Of a stretch of 20,765 bases of DNA, positions 6,766 to 15,754 are shown in pieces. The notes under the pieces were generated by a model. The model made no database searches. It was given only the letters and a program-made list of their open reading frames with translations, and was not told the DNA's origin. The position numbers and the translations under genes were made by a program. Where the stretch lies: positions 1-20,765 of the forward strand of contig CAAFPW010000081.1 in assembly GCA_900764925.1 (NCBI GenBank), read 5' to 3'. Within the stretch, counting starts at the first letter, position 1, and the number at the start of each line of letters is the position of its first letter. This DNA comes from Fusobacteriaceae bacterium (lineage in GTDB: Bacteria; Fusobacteriota; Fusobacteriia; Fusobacteriales; Fusobacteriaceae).

Positions 6766-8958
6766 ATGATTAAATTAGCATTTACAGGGAACCCGAATGT
6801 AGGGAAATCAGCATTGATCAATGCTATTGCAGGATCTAAATTAAAAGTAGGAAACTGGCCAGGGGTAACAGTAGAAAAAAAGGAGGCTTTTTTCACTTAT
6901 AAGGGAGAGGAGATCCAATTAGTAGATTTACCAGGAGTTTATAGTTTAAGTCCATATACTCTTGAAGAGAAGATAACAAGAGATTTTATCTTAGAGGAAA
7001 ATCCAGATGTAGTAATTAACGTTGTAGATTCTACAAACTTAGAAAGAAACCTATATCTAACTTATTTGATAAAAGAGTTAGAAAAGCCAACTGTTATGGC
7101 TCTAAATTTTTATGATGAGTTTGATAAGTTAAAATATAAATTAAAATTAAAAGAGTTTCAAGAGTTAATAGAGATAGATGCTATATCTGTATCAGCACTA
7201 AAAGGTACAGGAATAAGTGAACTTATGGACAAAGTTGTAAGTATAGCAAAAGAGAAAGAAAAGGAAAAATTCTCACTACCTTTTGACAAAGAAACAACAG
7301 CTTTAATAAGAGATATCGTAGTAACTATAGAGGGAGATAGTAAATTTGATGAAGTCTTAAAAAATTACTCATCTGAATTTATAGCTATTAAACTTATTGA
7401 AAGAGATAGTCACATAATTGAAAAATTAAGAACTAAATTCAATGTAGATGCTGAAGGTCTATTTGAAGAGAAGATTTTAAAACTAGAGGATAAATATGAC
7501 AATGATAGTGAAACTATCTTAGCTGAGCAAAGATATGGAGCTGTAAATGGTGTTTTAGCAAAAACGTTTACTACATCTATAAAATCAAGACTAGATTTTA
7601 CAGATAAAGTAGATAAGATACTATTAAATAGAGTTCTAGGATTACCACTATTTTTTATAATTATAGCTGGAGTTATGGCTTTTGTATTCAATGGAAGTGC
7701 TCCATTTATTGATTGGGTAGATGGATTCTTTGCTGACTTTATAGGTAAATATGTAGGTAGATTAGTAGAGGGAACACCAGATTGGTTAAACTCATTGATA
7801 GTAGATGGAATAGTAGGAGGAGTAGGAGGAATTCTTACTTTCGTACCAGTAATGGTTTTCCTATATTTCTTCTTGGCAATTTTAGAAGAGAGTGGATATA
7901 TGTCAAGGGTTGCCTTCTTAATGGATAAAATAATGAGAAGATTAGGATTAAATGGAAAATCATTTGTACCTATGGTAGTTGGATTTGGATGTACAGTTCC
8001 AGCTATATATGCAACTAGAACTTTAGAAGATGAGAGTTCAAGAAAGATGACAGCGGCTATGGCACCTTTTATGTCTTGTGGAGCTAGACTTCCAGTATAT
8101 GGATTATTTACAGCAGCTTTTTTTGGAGCTAAGGGTGGAATAATAGTTGTTTCGTTATATCTATTGGGAATCTTAATAGCTATTTTAGTAGGACTTGTAT
8201 TAAAAAATGTAAAAGGGTTCAAATCAGAAAATAGAGCACTATTGATAGAGTTACCACCTTATAGAATACCAAGTTTAAAAGTTATATTAAATTCAACTTG
8301 GATGAGAGTATTTGACTATGTTAAAAGAGCTGGAACTGTAATTCTAGGAATTATGATGATACTATGGGCATTAACATATTTCCCTAACCATGGAGATCCA
8401 AACTCTTCATATATAGCAAAATTTGGACATACTTTTGCGCCTATTATGAAACCAACAGGATTTGGAGATAGATGGGAAACAGTTGCGGCTATCCCGCCTA
8501 GTATAGCAGCTAAAGAGGTTGTAGTAGGGTTCTTAGCACAAGCTTTACCATTGGAAGAGGGTTCTTCTGAAGAGGAAGTAGTAGAGGAAACTACTTTTGG
8601 AGAAGATTTGGTTGAGCAAGTAAAAGGATTTGGAGGAGCTGTAAAAGATTCTGTATTGGGAATGATTAGTCTAGATGTAGAAGGACTGTTTGCTACTCCA
8701 GATGCTGAAGAGATAGAGGAAGAAGGAATGGGAATAGTTCAAGCTACTGCTAACCTTTGGCCAAATGATGAACTAGCTCCATTGAGAGCATACTCATTTA
8801 TGACTTTCATCCTTCTAGTAGTACCTTGTGTGGCTACTTTAGGAGCTATAAAACATGAGTTTGGTTGGGGATATCTAGGAAAAATCATAGGAATAATGCT
8901 AGTTGTTCCATATGTTGTATCAACACTTATATTCCAAATTGGAAAGATGTTCTTCTAG
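6766..8958 (+). CDS. feoB: Ferrous iron transporter FeoB
   Basis: The main Fe2+ permease, with an N-terminal cytosolic G domain and a C-terminal polytopic membrane domain (730 residues, normal for full-length FeoB). G motifs seen: G1 GNPNVGKS (8-15), G2 region GNWPGVTVEK, G3 DLPG (54-57), G4 NFYD (114-117; the family often has NMxD) and G5 SALKGTG (143-149). A helical regulatory linker follows to about residue 280. The membrane core includes GFGCTVPAIYATRTLE and MAPFMSCGARLPVY, the two conserved Gate-type segments with Cys thought to line the Fe2+ path. An acidic loop near residues 590-660, before the last membrane segments, resembles the one in E. coli FeoB. The ribosome site is AAAGGGAGAAG. 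It is followed 30 nt later by a small FeoB-associated membrane protein. Confidence 0.97.
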   Translation: MIKLAFTGNPNVGKSALINAIAGSKLKVGNWPGVTVEKKEAFFTYKGEEIQLVDLPGVYSLSPYTLEEKITRDFILEENPDVVINVVDSTNLERNLYLTYLIKELEKPTVMALNFYDEFDKLKYKLKLKEFQELIEIDAISVSALKGTGISELMDKVVSIAKEKEKEKFSLPFDKETTALIRDIVVTIEGDSKFDEVLKNYSSEFIAIKLIERDSHIIEKLRTKFNVDAEGLFEEKILKLEDKYDNDSETILAEQRYGAVNGVLAKTFTTSIKSRLDFTDKVDKILLNRVLGLPLFFIIIAGVMAFVFNGSAPFIDWVDGFFADFIGKYVGRLVEGTPDWLNSLIVDGIVGGVGGILTFVPVMVFLYFFLAILEESGYMSRVAFLMDKIMRRLGLNGKSFVPMVVGFGCTVPAIYATRTLEDESSRKMTAAMAPFMSCGARLPVYGLFTAAFFGAKGGIIVVSLYLLGILIAILVGLVLKNVKGFKSENRALLIELPPYRIPSLKVILNSTWMRVFDYVKRAGTVILGIMMILWALTYFPNHGDPNSSYIAKFGHTFAPIMKPTGFGDRWETVAAIPPSIAAKEVVVGFLAQALPLEEGSSEEEVVEETTFGEDLVEQVKGFGGAVKDSVLGMISLDVEGLFATPDAEEIEEEGMGIVQATANLWPNDELAPLRAYSFMTFILLVVPCVATLGAIKHEFGWGYLGKIIGIMLVVPYVVSTLIFQIGKMFF

Positions 8959-8988
8959 TTTAATCTACCTAATGAAAGGAGAGATATT

Positions 8989-9186
8989 GTGAAAACATTA
9001 ATATTGATAATCATTGTAGCTATAATAGCCTTCTTTGCCTTAAGAAGTGTATATAGAATGTTTACAGGTAAAGGTGGATGTAGTTGTGGTGATAGTGGAA
9101 AATGTAGCTCTGGAGGTTGTTCATGTGGTGGACATCACCATGAGGAAAAAGAGCATAAATGTAATTGTGGACATCAACACGATTAA
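8989..9186 (+). CDS. FeoB-associated Cys/His-rich small membrane protein
   Basis: A 65-residue protein with one N-terminal membrane helix (about residues 3-20) followed by a short basic stretch and a tail extremely rich in metal ligands: seven Cys and six His within the last 37 residues (CSC, CSSGGCSC, HHH, CNCGHQHD). Small Cys-rich membrane proteins of this kind are repeatedly found right after feoB and are annotated as FeoB-associated; they may take the place of FeoC. The start is GTG at 8989, supported by ribosome site AAAGGAGAG. It is the last gene of the feo operon, just before a strong terminator. Handing Fe2+ to or from FeoB, or sensing metal, is plausible but inferred; the clustered His suggests it might also bind Zn, Ni or Cu. 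Confidence 0.85.
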   Translation: MKTLILIIIVAIIAFFALRSVYRMFTGKGGCSCGDSGKCSSGGCSCGGHHHEEKEHKCNCGHQHD

Positions 9187-9209
9187 TAAAAATTTATCTA
9201 ACTAAAGAA

Positions 9210-9254
9210 GAGGGAAACTAAAAAAATATTATAGTTTCCCTCTATTATTTTATT
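9210..9254 (+). terminator. Intrinsic terminator after the feo operon
   Basis: GAGGGAAACTA at 9210-9220 is perfectly complementary to TAGTTTCCCTC at 9232-9242 (11 bp, loop of 11), followed by the T-rich tract TATTATTTTATTT. This closes the feo operon. Confidence 0.9.
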
Positions 9255-9282
9255 TGACATAGTTAGGACACAAAGATAAAAG
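9254..9282 (+). promoter_or_regulatory. Probable promoter of the efflux operon
   Basis: TTGACA at 9254-9259 is a perfect -35. At 17-bp spacing the -10 would be the weak TAAAAG (9277-9282); a better-looking GATAAT at 9282-9287 is too far. The TolC-like gene starts at 9325 with ribosome site AAGGGAGAG. The weak -10 might mean that an activator is needed. The -35 overlaps the tail of the feo terminator. Confidence 0.5.
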
Positions 9283-9324
9283 ATAATAGGAAATAAAAGA
9301 TATTGTAAGAAAGAAGGGAGAGAT

Positions 9325-10569
9325 ATGAAAAAGAGAGTTTTACTATTTTTCCTATTGGGAATAGCTAGTTATGGGAAAGATATAAGTTTAGATATGATGC
9401 TCAATGAGTTAAATGAAAAATCTTATGAGAAACAGATTTATGAGATACAAAATAAGATAAATAGTGATAGAGAGAAATACTATAAGTTAGATGATTTTAA
9501 TGGAGTGGAGACAAGTGTCAACTCTGATTATAGTAAGAGAGAGGATGCTTTTGAAACTACTGGCAGAGTTCAGTATGGTCCTCTATATTTTGAAGGAACA
9601 CAAAATTATAAGTCAGAAGATGAAGCTGTATTTGGAATTGAAAAAAGTTTAAAAGATCTGATATATTCAGATAGTAAAAGTCAGCTCAAACAGTTGGAAT
9701 ACACAAAAGAGATAGATAGATTGGACTATCAAAAAAATTTAGAGGCACAAAAGATTGATCTTTTAAATCTCTATAAGGAGTATAAAAACAGTGAATTGGA
9801 GATGGAGATAAAAAAGAGTGGAATTGAAAAGCTGAGTGTAGAAGAGAAAAAAATGGAGAAAGCTTACTCTTTGGGATCAGTTGCTAAGATAGAGTTAGAT
9901 AGTATTCAATATAGTATGAAAAATATGCAGTTGGAGATAGAGGTTTTAAAAAGAAACTTGGAAAAACTAAAAGAGAAATTTGCCTATGATTTTGGAATAG
10001 TGATAGGAGAGAATAACTTACAGGAGATAGTTCCACCTCAAGGAAATTTTTCAGATTATTTAGAGGAGTATGGTAAAAAAGATATAGAACTTCTAGATTA
10101 TCAAAAGAAAAAAACTGTGGAAAATATAAATTATTTGAAGTATGATGATATGATGCCAGAGATATCACTAGGGGTAGAACATAGTACAAAATATGATGAG
10201 GATAGAGTTGTATTGAAGTTTTCTAAAAAACTTTTTGACTTAAATATAGATTTAGAAAATGAGAAGGATAATCTATTACAACAGGAGATAACCTTAAAAC
10301 AACGGATAAATGAGAGAGAGGGAGATAAGTTACAGGTATTAAATAACTATGAAAATTATCTCAAGGAGTATGAGGTAAATAAAAACAATGCTGAATTAGA
10401 ACTTTCAAAATATAGCATAAAAAAATTAGAGTATTCATTAGGTAAGGTTGATTATGTAGAGGTAATGGAGTATTTTAACTCATATATCAACTATGAGGTA
10501 GCCAAAGAGAAGGCTAAAAATAATCTAAATAGTTATATTTATGAAATAATGATAAGGGGAGAAAAATGA
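9325..10569 (+). CDS. TolC-family outer-membrane efflux protein
   Basis: A 414-residue exported protein (signal peptide about 1-17, ending near ASYG) dominated by long charged heptad-like helices, with a YGPLYFEGTQNYKS-type beta segment. This is the pattern of outer membrane efflux proteins: two repeats, each with long periplasmic helices and strands of a trimeric barrel. It is shorter than E. coli TolC (about 470 mature residues), which fits the compact TolC-like proteins of fusobacteria. It would form the exit duct for the MacA/MacB-like proteins encoded immediately downstream. Its TGA stop overlaps the adaptor start by 4 nt (ATGA), so the two are translationally coupled. The order channel-adaptor-ATPase-permease is less common than adaptor-first. 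The family call rests on architecture, signal peptide and context rather than one motif. Confidence 0.82.
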   Translation: MKKRVLLFFLLGIASYGKDISLDMMLNELNEKSYEKQIYEIQNKINSDREKYYKLDDFNGVETSVNSDYSKREDAFETTGRVQYGPLYFEGTQNYKSEDEAVFGIEKSLKDLIYSDSKSQLKQLEYTKEIDRLDYQKNLEAQKIDLLNLYKEYKNSELEMEIKKSGIEKLSVEEKKMEKAYSLGSVAKIELDSIQYSMKNMQLEIEVLKRNLEKLKEKFAYDFGIVIGENNLQEIVPPQGNFSDYLEEYGKKDIELLDYQKKKTVENINYLKYDDMMPEISLGVEHSTKYDEDRVVLKFSKKLFDLNIDLENEKDNLLQQEITLKQRINEREGDKLQVLNNYENYLKEYEVNKNNAELELSKYSIKKLEYSLGKVDYVEVMEYFNSYINYEVAKEKAKNNLNSYIYEIMIRGEK

Positions 10570-11687
10570 AAAAGATAAATTTTAAGATAGTAGGAATAAT
10601 TTTAGTAGTTCTAGTTCTATTGGGGCTAGAGTTTATAAGATATAGTAATAGTAAAAAGGTAATGGAGAACTTAACCACATATAATGCTATGAAGATTAGG
10701 AGTGGAAGTGGAAAAGGGTATATAGAGGTAAATGGAAATGTAGATGTAAATGATACTAAGAAAGTCTTTGTAGATAAAAAACTTAAGGTCGATGAGGTAT
10801 TTGTTCAAGAGGGAGATTATATAGAGAAGGGTCAACTTCTAATGACATTTGATGAGACAGAGAGAAATAATATAATGAGAAATTTAGAAAGAGAGAGACT
10901 ATCTCTATCTAAATTGAAAAGAGATTACAGTGTTGAGAAGGAACTTCTTAAAATAGGTGGAAGTTCAGCTAATAGTGTAAAAGAGTTGGAAGAGGAGATA
11001 AGAAGAGTAGAGATAAACATAGAGGAGTACGAGGAGGATTTAGCTAAGACAGCTGAAAAGATTGAAAGTCCTGTAAGTGGAACTATAACATCCCTAACAG
11101 CACAAGAAAACTATCTAGTAGATACAGACTCTCCACTTATGGAGATAGCTGATCTGTCTGATATAAAGATAGTTTTAGAGGTACCAGAGTATGATGTCAG
11201 CAACATATATATAGGACAGAAGATACTTATAAAGCCTGAAGCCTTTGAAAAGAAAAAAAGCTTTCCTGGAAAGGTAACAAAGATATCTAAGATATCAGAG
11301 GTATCAGAAACTACATCTGAAAATGTTTTAGAGACTGAGGTAAAACCAGATGAAGTCATTCCATATATAGTTCCTGGATTCAAGGTGACAGCTACAATAT
11401 ATCTAGATGAGAAAAAGGATGAAATTATTATACCAAAGACAGCTATTTTAGAAAATGATGGAAAATATTTTGTAGTGGTAGCAGATATTGATGGAGTTGT
11501 TAAAAGACAAGAGATAGAATTGGAAAATTTAGAGGGGGATAATATAATTGTAAAGAGTGGATTAGTAGGAGATGAAACTGTACTTATAACCCCTGATGAA
11601 AATTTAAAAGATGGTGAAAAGGTAATACTACAAATAAAAGGTAGAAATAGAGGTAACCAAAATGTTAAGAGTGGAAACGTTAAATAA
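10566..11687 (+). CDS. MacA/HlyD-type periplasmic adaptor of a tripartite efflux pump
   Basis: A 373-residue membrane fusion protein that would link the inner-membrane ABC transporter to the TolC-like duct. A single N-terminal membrane anchor (about 7-22) is followed by a first lipoyl half (KVDEVFVQEGDYIEKGQLLMTF), a coiled-coil hairpin of about 85 residues (NIMRNLERER to EDLAKTAEK) and a second lipoyl half (IESPVSGTITSLTAQENYLV). A beta-barrel domain with VPEYDVSNIYIGQ and a membrane-proximal domain with IIIPKTAILENDGKYFVVV complete it. The order is standard for MacA. It overlaps the upstream channel gene by 4 nt and the downstream ATPase gene by 26 nt, pointing to coupled translation and fixed stoichiometry. 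Substrate unknown: macrolides, peptides or lipids are all possible for this class. Confidence 0.9.
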   Translation: MKKINFKIVGIILVVLVLLGLEFIRYSNSKKVMENLTTYNAMKIRSGSGKGYIEVNGNVDVNDTKKVFVDKKLKVDEVFVQEGDYIEKGQLLMTFDETERNNIMRNLERERLSLSKLKRDYSVEKELLKIGGSSANSVKELEEEIRRVEINIEEYEEDLAKTAEKIESPVSGTITSLTAQENYLVDTDSPLMEIADLSDIKIVLEVPEYDVSNIYIGQKILIKPEAFEKKKSFPGKVTKISKISEVSETTSENVLETEVKPDEVIPYIVPGFKVTATIYLDEKKDEIIIPKTAILENDGKYFVVVADIDGVVKRQEIELENLEGDNIIVKSGLVGDETVLITPDENLKDGEKVILQIKGRNRGNQNVKSGNVK

Positions 11688-12339
11688 ATACTATATAAAT
11701 GGAGATATGAAACTTCATGCTCTAAAAAATATAAGTTTTGAGATAGAGGCTGGAGAGTATGTGGCTATAATGGGAAGTAGTGGAAGTGGAAAATCTACTA
11801 TGATGAATATATTGGGATGTTTAGATAGGGAGTTTGAAGGGGAGTATATCTTAGATGGGATAGAGATATCTCAAATTGATGAGAAGGATATCTCAAAAAT
11901 AAGAAATCTGAAGATAGGTTTTGTATTCCAAGCTTTCAATCTTTTGCCTAAGCTTACAGCTCTACAAAATGTGGAACTTCCTCTTGTATATGCTGGAATA
12001 CATAAGGGAGAGAGGGAGAGAAGAGCCAAGGAGATGTTAGAAAAGGTAGGACTTGGAGATAGACTACACCACAAACCAAATGAACTATCTGGAGGACAGA
12101 AGCAAAGAGTAGCAATAGCCAGAGCACTGGTAAATAATCCAGCTATAATTTTAGCAGATGAACCAACAGGAAACTTAGATAGTGTTTCAGAAAAAGAGAT
12201 AATGGAACTTTTTACTGAGTTAAATTCTCAAGGAAAAACTATAATAATAGTGAGTCATGAGCCAGAAGTGGCTACTTATGTAAGAAGAATACTACTTTTT
12301 AAAGATGGAGAGATAATAAAAGATGGTGGTAGTATATGA
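11662..12339 (+). CDS. MacB-type ABC transporter ATP-binding protein
   Basis: A 225-residue cytosolic nucleotide-binding subunit of the LolD/MacB/FtsE class. Motifs in order: Walker A GSSGSGKST (about 39-47), Q-loop FQAFNLLPKLTALQNVELPL, signature LSGGQKQRVAIARAL, Walker B IILADEPTGNLDS with the catalytic Glu, and the switch histidine in IIIVSHEPE. In E. coli MacB the ATPase and permease are fused; here they are separate genes, as in Gram-positive relatives and many anaerobes. The start lies 26 nt inside the adaptor gene and has its own ribosome site GAGGTAAC; the stop overlaps the permease start (ATGA). It powers the mechanotransmission-type pump formed with its neighbours. Confidence 0.95.
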   Translation: MLRVETLNKYYINGDMKLHALKNISFEIEAGEYVAIMGSSGSGKSTMMNILGCLDREFEGEYILDGIEISQIDEKDISKIRNLKIGFVFQAFNLLPKLTALQNVELPLVYAGIHKGERERRAKEMLEKVGLGDRLHHKPNELSGGQKQRVAIARALVNNPAIILADEPTGNLDSVSEKEIMELFTELNSQGKTIIIVSHEPEVATYVRRILLFKDGEIIKDGGSI

Positions 12340-13565
12340 ATTTTTTTGAAAGTTTAAAGAGTGCTATTCAAAGTATAAAGGGAAATAAGATGAGATCCTT
12401 TCTCACAATGTTGGGAATAATAATAGGTATATCCTCTGTTATAACTATGTCATCCATAGGAAAAGGAGGGCAAGAGAGTATAACAGGAGATTTGAAAGAG
12501 GGGGGATATGGTAAGTTTAACATAACAATAGATAAGACAGATGAGAATTTTAGATGGAAATATCTTTTGAATGAGGATATAGTTAAAAAGTTGCAAGATA
12601 GTGAAAAATTTAATGCTGTGAGTCCTAAAATTAGTAGTAATTTTGGAATAAAGATTGATGGAGAGAGTAGAAGACAGATGATGATGTTCAATGCTACAAC
12701 TCCAGATTACGAGATGATAGATAAGGTAAAGATGTTATATGGAAGAAATCTATTACCCTTTGAATATGAGAATGGAGAAAAGGTAATAACAATAGATAAT
12801 ATAACAGCCAAGGATCTATTTGGAAATGCTAGAGCAGCTTTGGGACAAAAACTCGAAATATATAAGGGAAGATTTGGAAATCCACAAACTTATAAGATTG
12901 TTGGAGTTTATCAAAACCCTTTGGAACAGATGATAAAGGTGATGGGTGGAAAGAGAGTACCAAGATTTGGAAGAATGCCACTATCTACTTATGAAAAACT
13001 ATATGATAGCTCTCAGACAGGATTTACAACAGTTATATTGGAGTCTAAAACTCCAGAGGATATGGCTCTTAGTATGACAGAGGCAAGAGAACTTTTGGAG
13101 ATAATAACCAATGAGGCAGAGTTATATGATATAAATGTAGAAAATAATGGGGCAGCTTCTTTTGATAGTATACTTAGCACACTCAATATATTTGTTACCT
13201 TTGTAGCAGGGATATCTCTGTTTGTAGGAGGTATAGGGGTAATGAATATAATGTTGGTAAGTGTTGTAGAGAGAACAAAAGAGATAGGAATAAGAAAAGC
13301 TATTGGAGCAACTAACTTTGATATTCTTTCGCAATTTTTGATGGAGTCAATTATCTTAACAGGGATAGGTGGAGTGTTAGGAGTTGTGATTGGAATTTTA
13401 TTTGCAGTGGTTATAGGGTATTTTATTGGAATAGCTCCAATATTTTCTCTACTTACAATTTTTATCTCTCTTATCGTTTCTATGGGAATAGGGATAATAT
13501 TTGGTGTCACACCAGCTAAAAAGGCAGCTAAATTAAATCCAGTAGATGCTCTCAGAGCTGAATAA
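12336..13565 (+). CDS. MacB-type ABC transporter permease (FtsX family)
   Basis: A 409-residue inner-membrane subunit with the type VII ABC layout. The first membrane helix lies within NKMRSFLTMLGIIIGISSVITM (about residues 17-38). A large extracytoplasmic domain (about 45-280) follows, with the family's VSPKISSNFGIKIDG and YGRNLLPFEY-like segments. Three C-terminal helices frame the coupling segment MNIMLVSVVERTKEIGIRKAIGAT, and the end PAKKAAKLNPVDALRAE is typical of MacB permeases. It does not transport through the membrane core; it drives the adaptor-duct by conformational change. Its start overlaps the ATPase stop by 4 nt. It is the last gene of the efflux operon; no hairpin terminator is seen in the 72 nt before the next gene. 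Substrate is not predictable from sequence. Confidence 0.93.
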   Translation: MNFFESLKSAIQSIKGNKMRSFLTMLGIIIGISSVITMSSIGKGGQESITGDLKEGGYGKFNITIDKTDENFRWKYLLNEDIVKKLQDSEKFNAVSPKISSNFGIKIDGESRRQMMMFNATTPDYEMIDKVKMLYGRNLLPFEYENGEKVITIDNITAKDLFGNARAALGQKLEIYKGRFGNPQTYKIVGVYQNPLEQMIKVMGGKRVPRFGRMPLSTYEKLYDSSQTGFTTVILESKTPEDMALSMTEARELLEIITNEAELYDINVENNGAASFDSILSTLNIFVTFVAGISLFVGGIGVMNIMLVSVVERTKEIGIRKAIGATNFDILSQFLMESIILTGIGGVLGVVIGILFAVVIGYFIGIAPIFSLLTIFISLIVSMGIGIIFGVTPAKKAAKLNPVDALRAE

Positions 13566-13637
13566 AAAAAAGATAACAAGAATTTAAAAAATTTGATATA
13601 ATTAAATATAAGTGAAAAAAATTATGGAGGCAACATT

Positions 13638-15746
13638 GTGAAGTATTTTAAAGTAATCGCTCTCCTATCCAATTTGATAGGTTTTGGGTTTTCCATTTAT
13701 TATAAATTATATCTAGCAACGGTTTTTTTATTCTTGTTATTTTTTTATTTACTATATATTTTTTCCAAGAAGAAGGAGTACACTAAAACTAATAATTTTA
13801 ATAAAAGAGCGATACTATCCTCTAATATATTTCTTTTTTTGGTACTTTTAATAGTTATACGTTTGGTACAGGTACAGATATTTAATGAGGATATGTATGA
13901 TGAAAAGGTTAAAAGTCAGATAAGAAGAAACGATACTTTTTATGGAAATAGAGGGGATATCTATGACAGTAAAGGAAAGAGTCTAGCCTTTAATCAAAAT
14001 ATATATACCTTGGGAGTAAATCCTAGTGCCCTTTATGATAGAGAGGATACTATAAAAGGGATAGAGAAAATTTTAGAGAAAATATATCCAAAGAAAGATA
14101 AAACAAAGGTATTGAATGAGTTAAAAGATGGATATAAAAAAGGAAGAAGATATAAAGTAGTTGCTAAAAATCTCAGTGAAAGACAGAGAGAGGAGATAAA
14201 TGAGATAGCGAGAGAGTATAAACTCACATTGAATGAGATACAGTTCGATAGAAGTATAAAGAGAACTTACTATAAAAGTGAGTTATATAAAAATCTTATA
14301 GGATTTATAGGCTATACTCAGAAATCTAACTCTGAAAAAGTTGGAGTTTATGGATTGGAAAAACAGTATGAAAGTTATCTAAAAGAGATAAGTATAAAAA
14401 GACAAAATATCTATACAAAAAATAGAAAGATAAAACTTCCATTTTCTCAAGACAGTATTAGAACTAACTTAGATGGAAAAAATATCTATACTACAATAGA
14501 TAATGATATTCAATTTATATTAAATGAAGAGGTTAGAAAAAAGTTTTATTCCTCTGGTTCAGAAGAGGCTTATGGGGTTATAATGGATCCAAATAATGGA
14601 AAGATATTGGCAACCTCTTACTACACTATACATAAAAATAGAGCCTTGAGAAATCCAATATTTCAAAACCAAATGGAACCGGGATCAATATTTAAACCTA
14701 TAATAGTAGCTTCAGCTTTAGATGCTAATTTAGTTAAAAAATGGACTAAATTTGATATAGGTGATGGAACTATAAAAAAATATAGACATACAATAAGAGA
14801 AGCTAGTAGAAATACAAAGGGAATACTTACTACTGAAGAGGTTTTAAAAAAATCTAGTAACGTAGGTATGGTAATGATAGGAGATAAATTTACTAATCAA
14901 CAGTTTGAAGAATATCTGAAAAGATTTGGTTTTTATGATAGAACAGGAGTAGATTTCCCAGGAGAGTTGAAGCCATATACAACTCCATATAAAAAATGGG
15001 ATGGATTAAAAAAGAGTACTATGTCCTTTGGACAGGGGATAGTAGTAACTCCAATTCAAATGATAACAGCTTTCTCTTCACTTATCAATGGAGGAATACT
15101 GTATAAGCCATATTTAGTTGAAAAAATTACAGATGAAAATGGAGTTGTTATAAGAAGAAATTTACCAACAGTTAGAGAGAAAACAATATCTCCAGAACTG
15201 TCTCAAGAGATGAAAGAGATGTTGGAAAAAGTTGTTTCAGAGGGAACAGCTAAAAGAGGAGAGGTAGAGGGGTATAGAGTTGGAGGAAAGACTGGAACAG
15301 CACAATTGAGTACCAAGGGTGGATACTTAAAGGAGAACTACTTGTCATCTTTTATAGGTTTTTTTCCAGCAGATAAACCTAAATACACAATTTTAGTAAT
15401 GTTTTTAAAACCAAAAGGAGAGACTATATTTGAGAAGTTTGGAGGAGCGACAGCTGCACCAGTATTTGGAGATATAGTTAGAAGAATAAGTAAAACTAAG
15501 AATATACTTTCAGATGATATCTCTAGTATCTCTAAGGTAGAGAGTTTTGTACAAGTTCCTAAGGAAGCTTTAAAAGATGTTGTGATGCCTGATCTTACAG
15601 GAATAACTCCAAAGGATGTAATATATATATTTAAAGATACTCAAATAGATGTGAAGATAAAAGGGGTAGGGTTAGTGAAGGAGCAGTACCCAAAAGCAGG
15701 AACACCATTAGAAGAGGTAAAAGAAGTAAAAATAATCTTAGAATAG
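13638..15746 (+). CDS. Class B penicillin-binding protein (FtsI/PBP2-like) with C-terminal PASTA domain
   Basis: A 702-residue septal or elongation transpeptidase that cross-links peptidoglycan in the periplasm. Two hydrophobic segments near the N-terminus (about 5-50 and 55-75) precede the dimerisation domain starting at RGDIYDSKGKSLAFN. The transpeptidase active site is complete: SIFK (350-353, acylated S350), SSN (406-408) and KTG (551-553). After a linker, residues about 650-702 (MPDLTGITPKDVIYIF to EVKIILE) form one PASTA domain, a feature typical of Gram-positive SpoVD/PBP2x proteins and unusual in a diderm. The start is GTG at 13638, with ribosome site GGAGG at 13626-13630. priA follows after 8 nt. 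Context with a FtsB-like gene favours a division role, but FtsI versus another class B PBP is not settled. Confidence 0.92.
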   Translation: MKYFKVIALLSNLIGFGFSIYYKLYLATVFLFLLFFYLLYIFSKKKEYTKTNNFNKRAILSSNIFLFLVLLIVIRLVQVQIFNEDMYDEKVKSQIRRNDTFYGNRGDIYDSKGKSLAFNQNIYTLGVNPSALYDREDTIKGIEKILEKIYPKKDKTKVLNELKDGYKKGRRYKVVAKNLSERQREEINEIAREYKLTLNEIQFDRSIKRTYYKSELYKNLIGFIGYTQKSNSEKVGVYGLEKQYESYLKEISIKRQNIYTKNRKIKLPFSQDSIRTNLDGKNIYTTIDNDIQFILNEEVRKKFYSSGSEEAYGVIMDPNNGKILATSYYTIHKNRALRNPIFQNQMEPGSIFKPIIVASALDANLVKKWTKFDIGDGTIKKYRHTIREASRNTKGILTTEEVLKKSSNVGMVMIGDKFTNQQFEEYLKRFGFYDRTGVDFPGELKPYTTPYKKWDGLKKSTMSFGQGIVVTPIQMITAFSSLINGGILYKPYLVEKITDENGVVIRRNLPTVREKTISPELSQEMKEMLEKVVSEGTAKRGEVEGYRVGGKTGTAQLSTKGGYLKENYLSSFIGFFPADKPKYTILVMFLKPKGETIFEKFGGATAAPVFGDIVRRISKTKNILSDDISSISKVESFVQVPKEALKDVVMPDLTGITPKDVIYIFKDTQIDVKIKGVGLVKEQYPKAGTPLEEVKEVKIILE

Positions 15747-15754
15747 GAGATAGT

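Noticed and set aside
7410..8222. Long minus-strand open frame opposite feoB
   Set aside because: It is an antisense shadow: low-complexity Pro/Ile/Thr/Asn-rich translation, no ribosome site, and feoB in the other strand is unmistakable.
8550..8750. Acidic insertion in FeoB as a novelty
   Set aside because: A comparable acidic loop is present before the last membrane segments of E. coli FeoB, so it is a known variant of the family.
13013..13579. Minus-strand open frame opposite the MacB permease
   Set aside because: Antisense shadow of a well-supported gene with Ile/Pro/Thr-rich composition and no family features.
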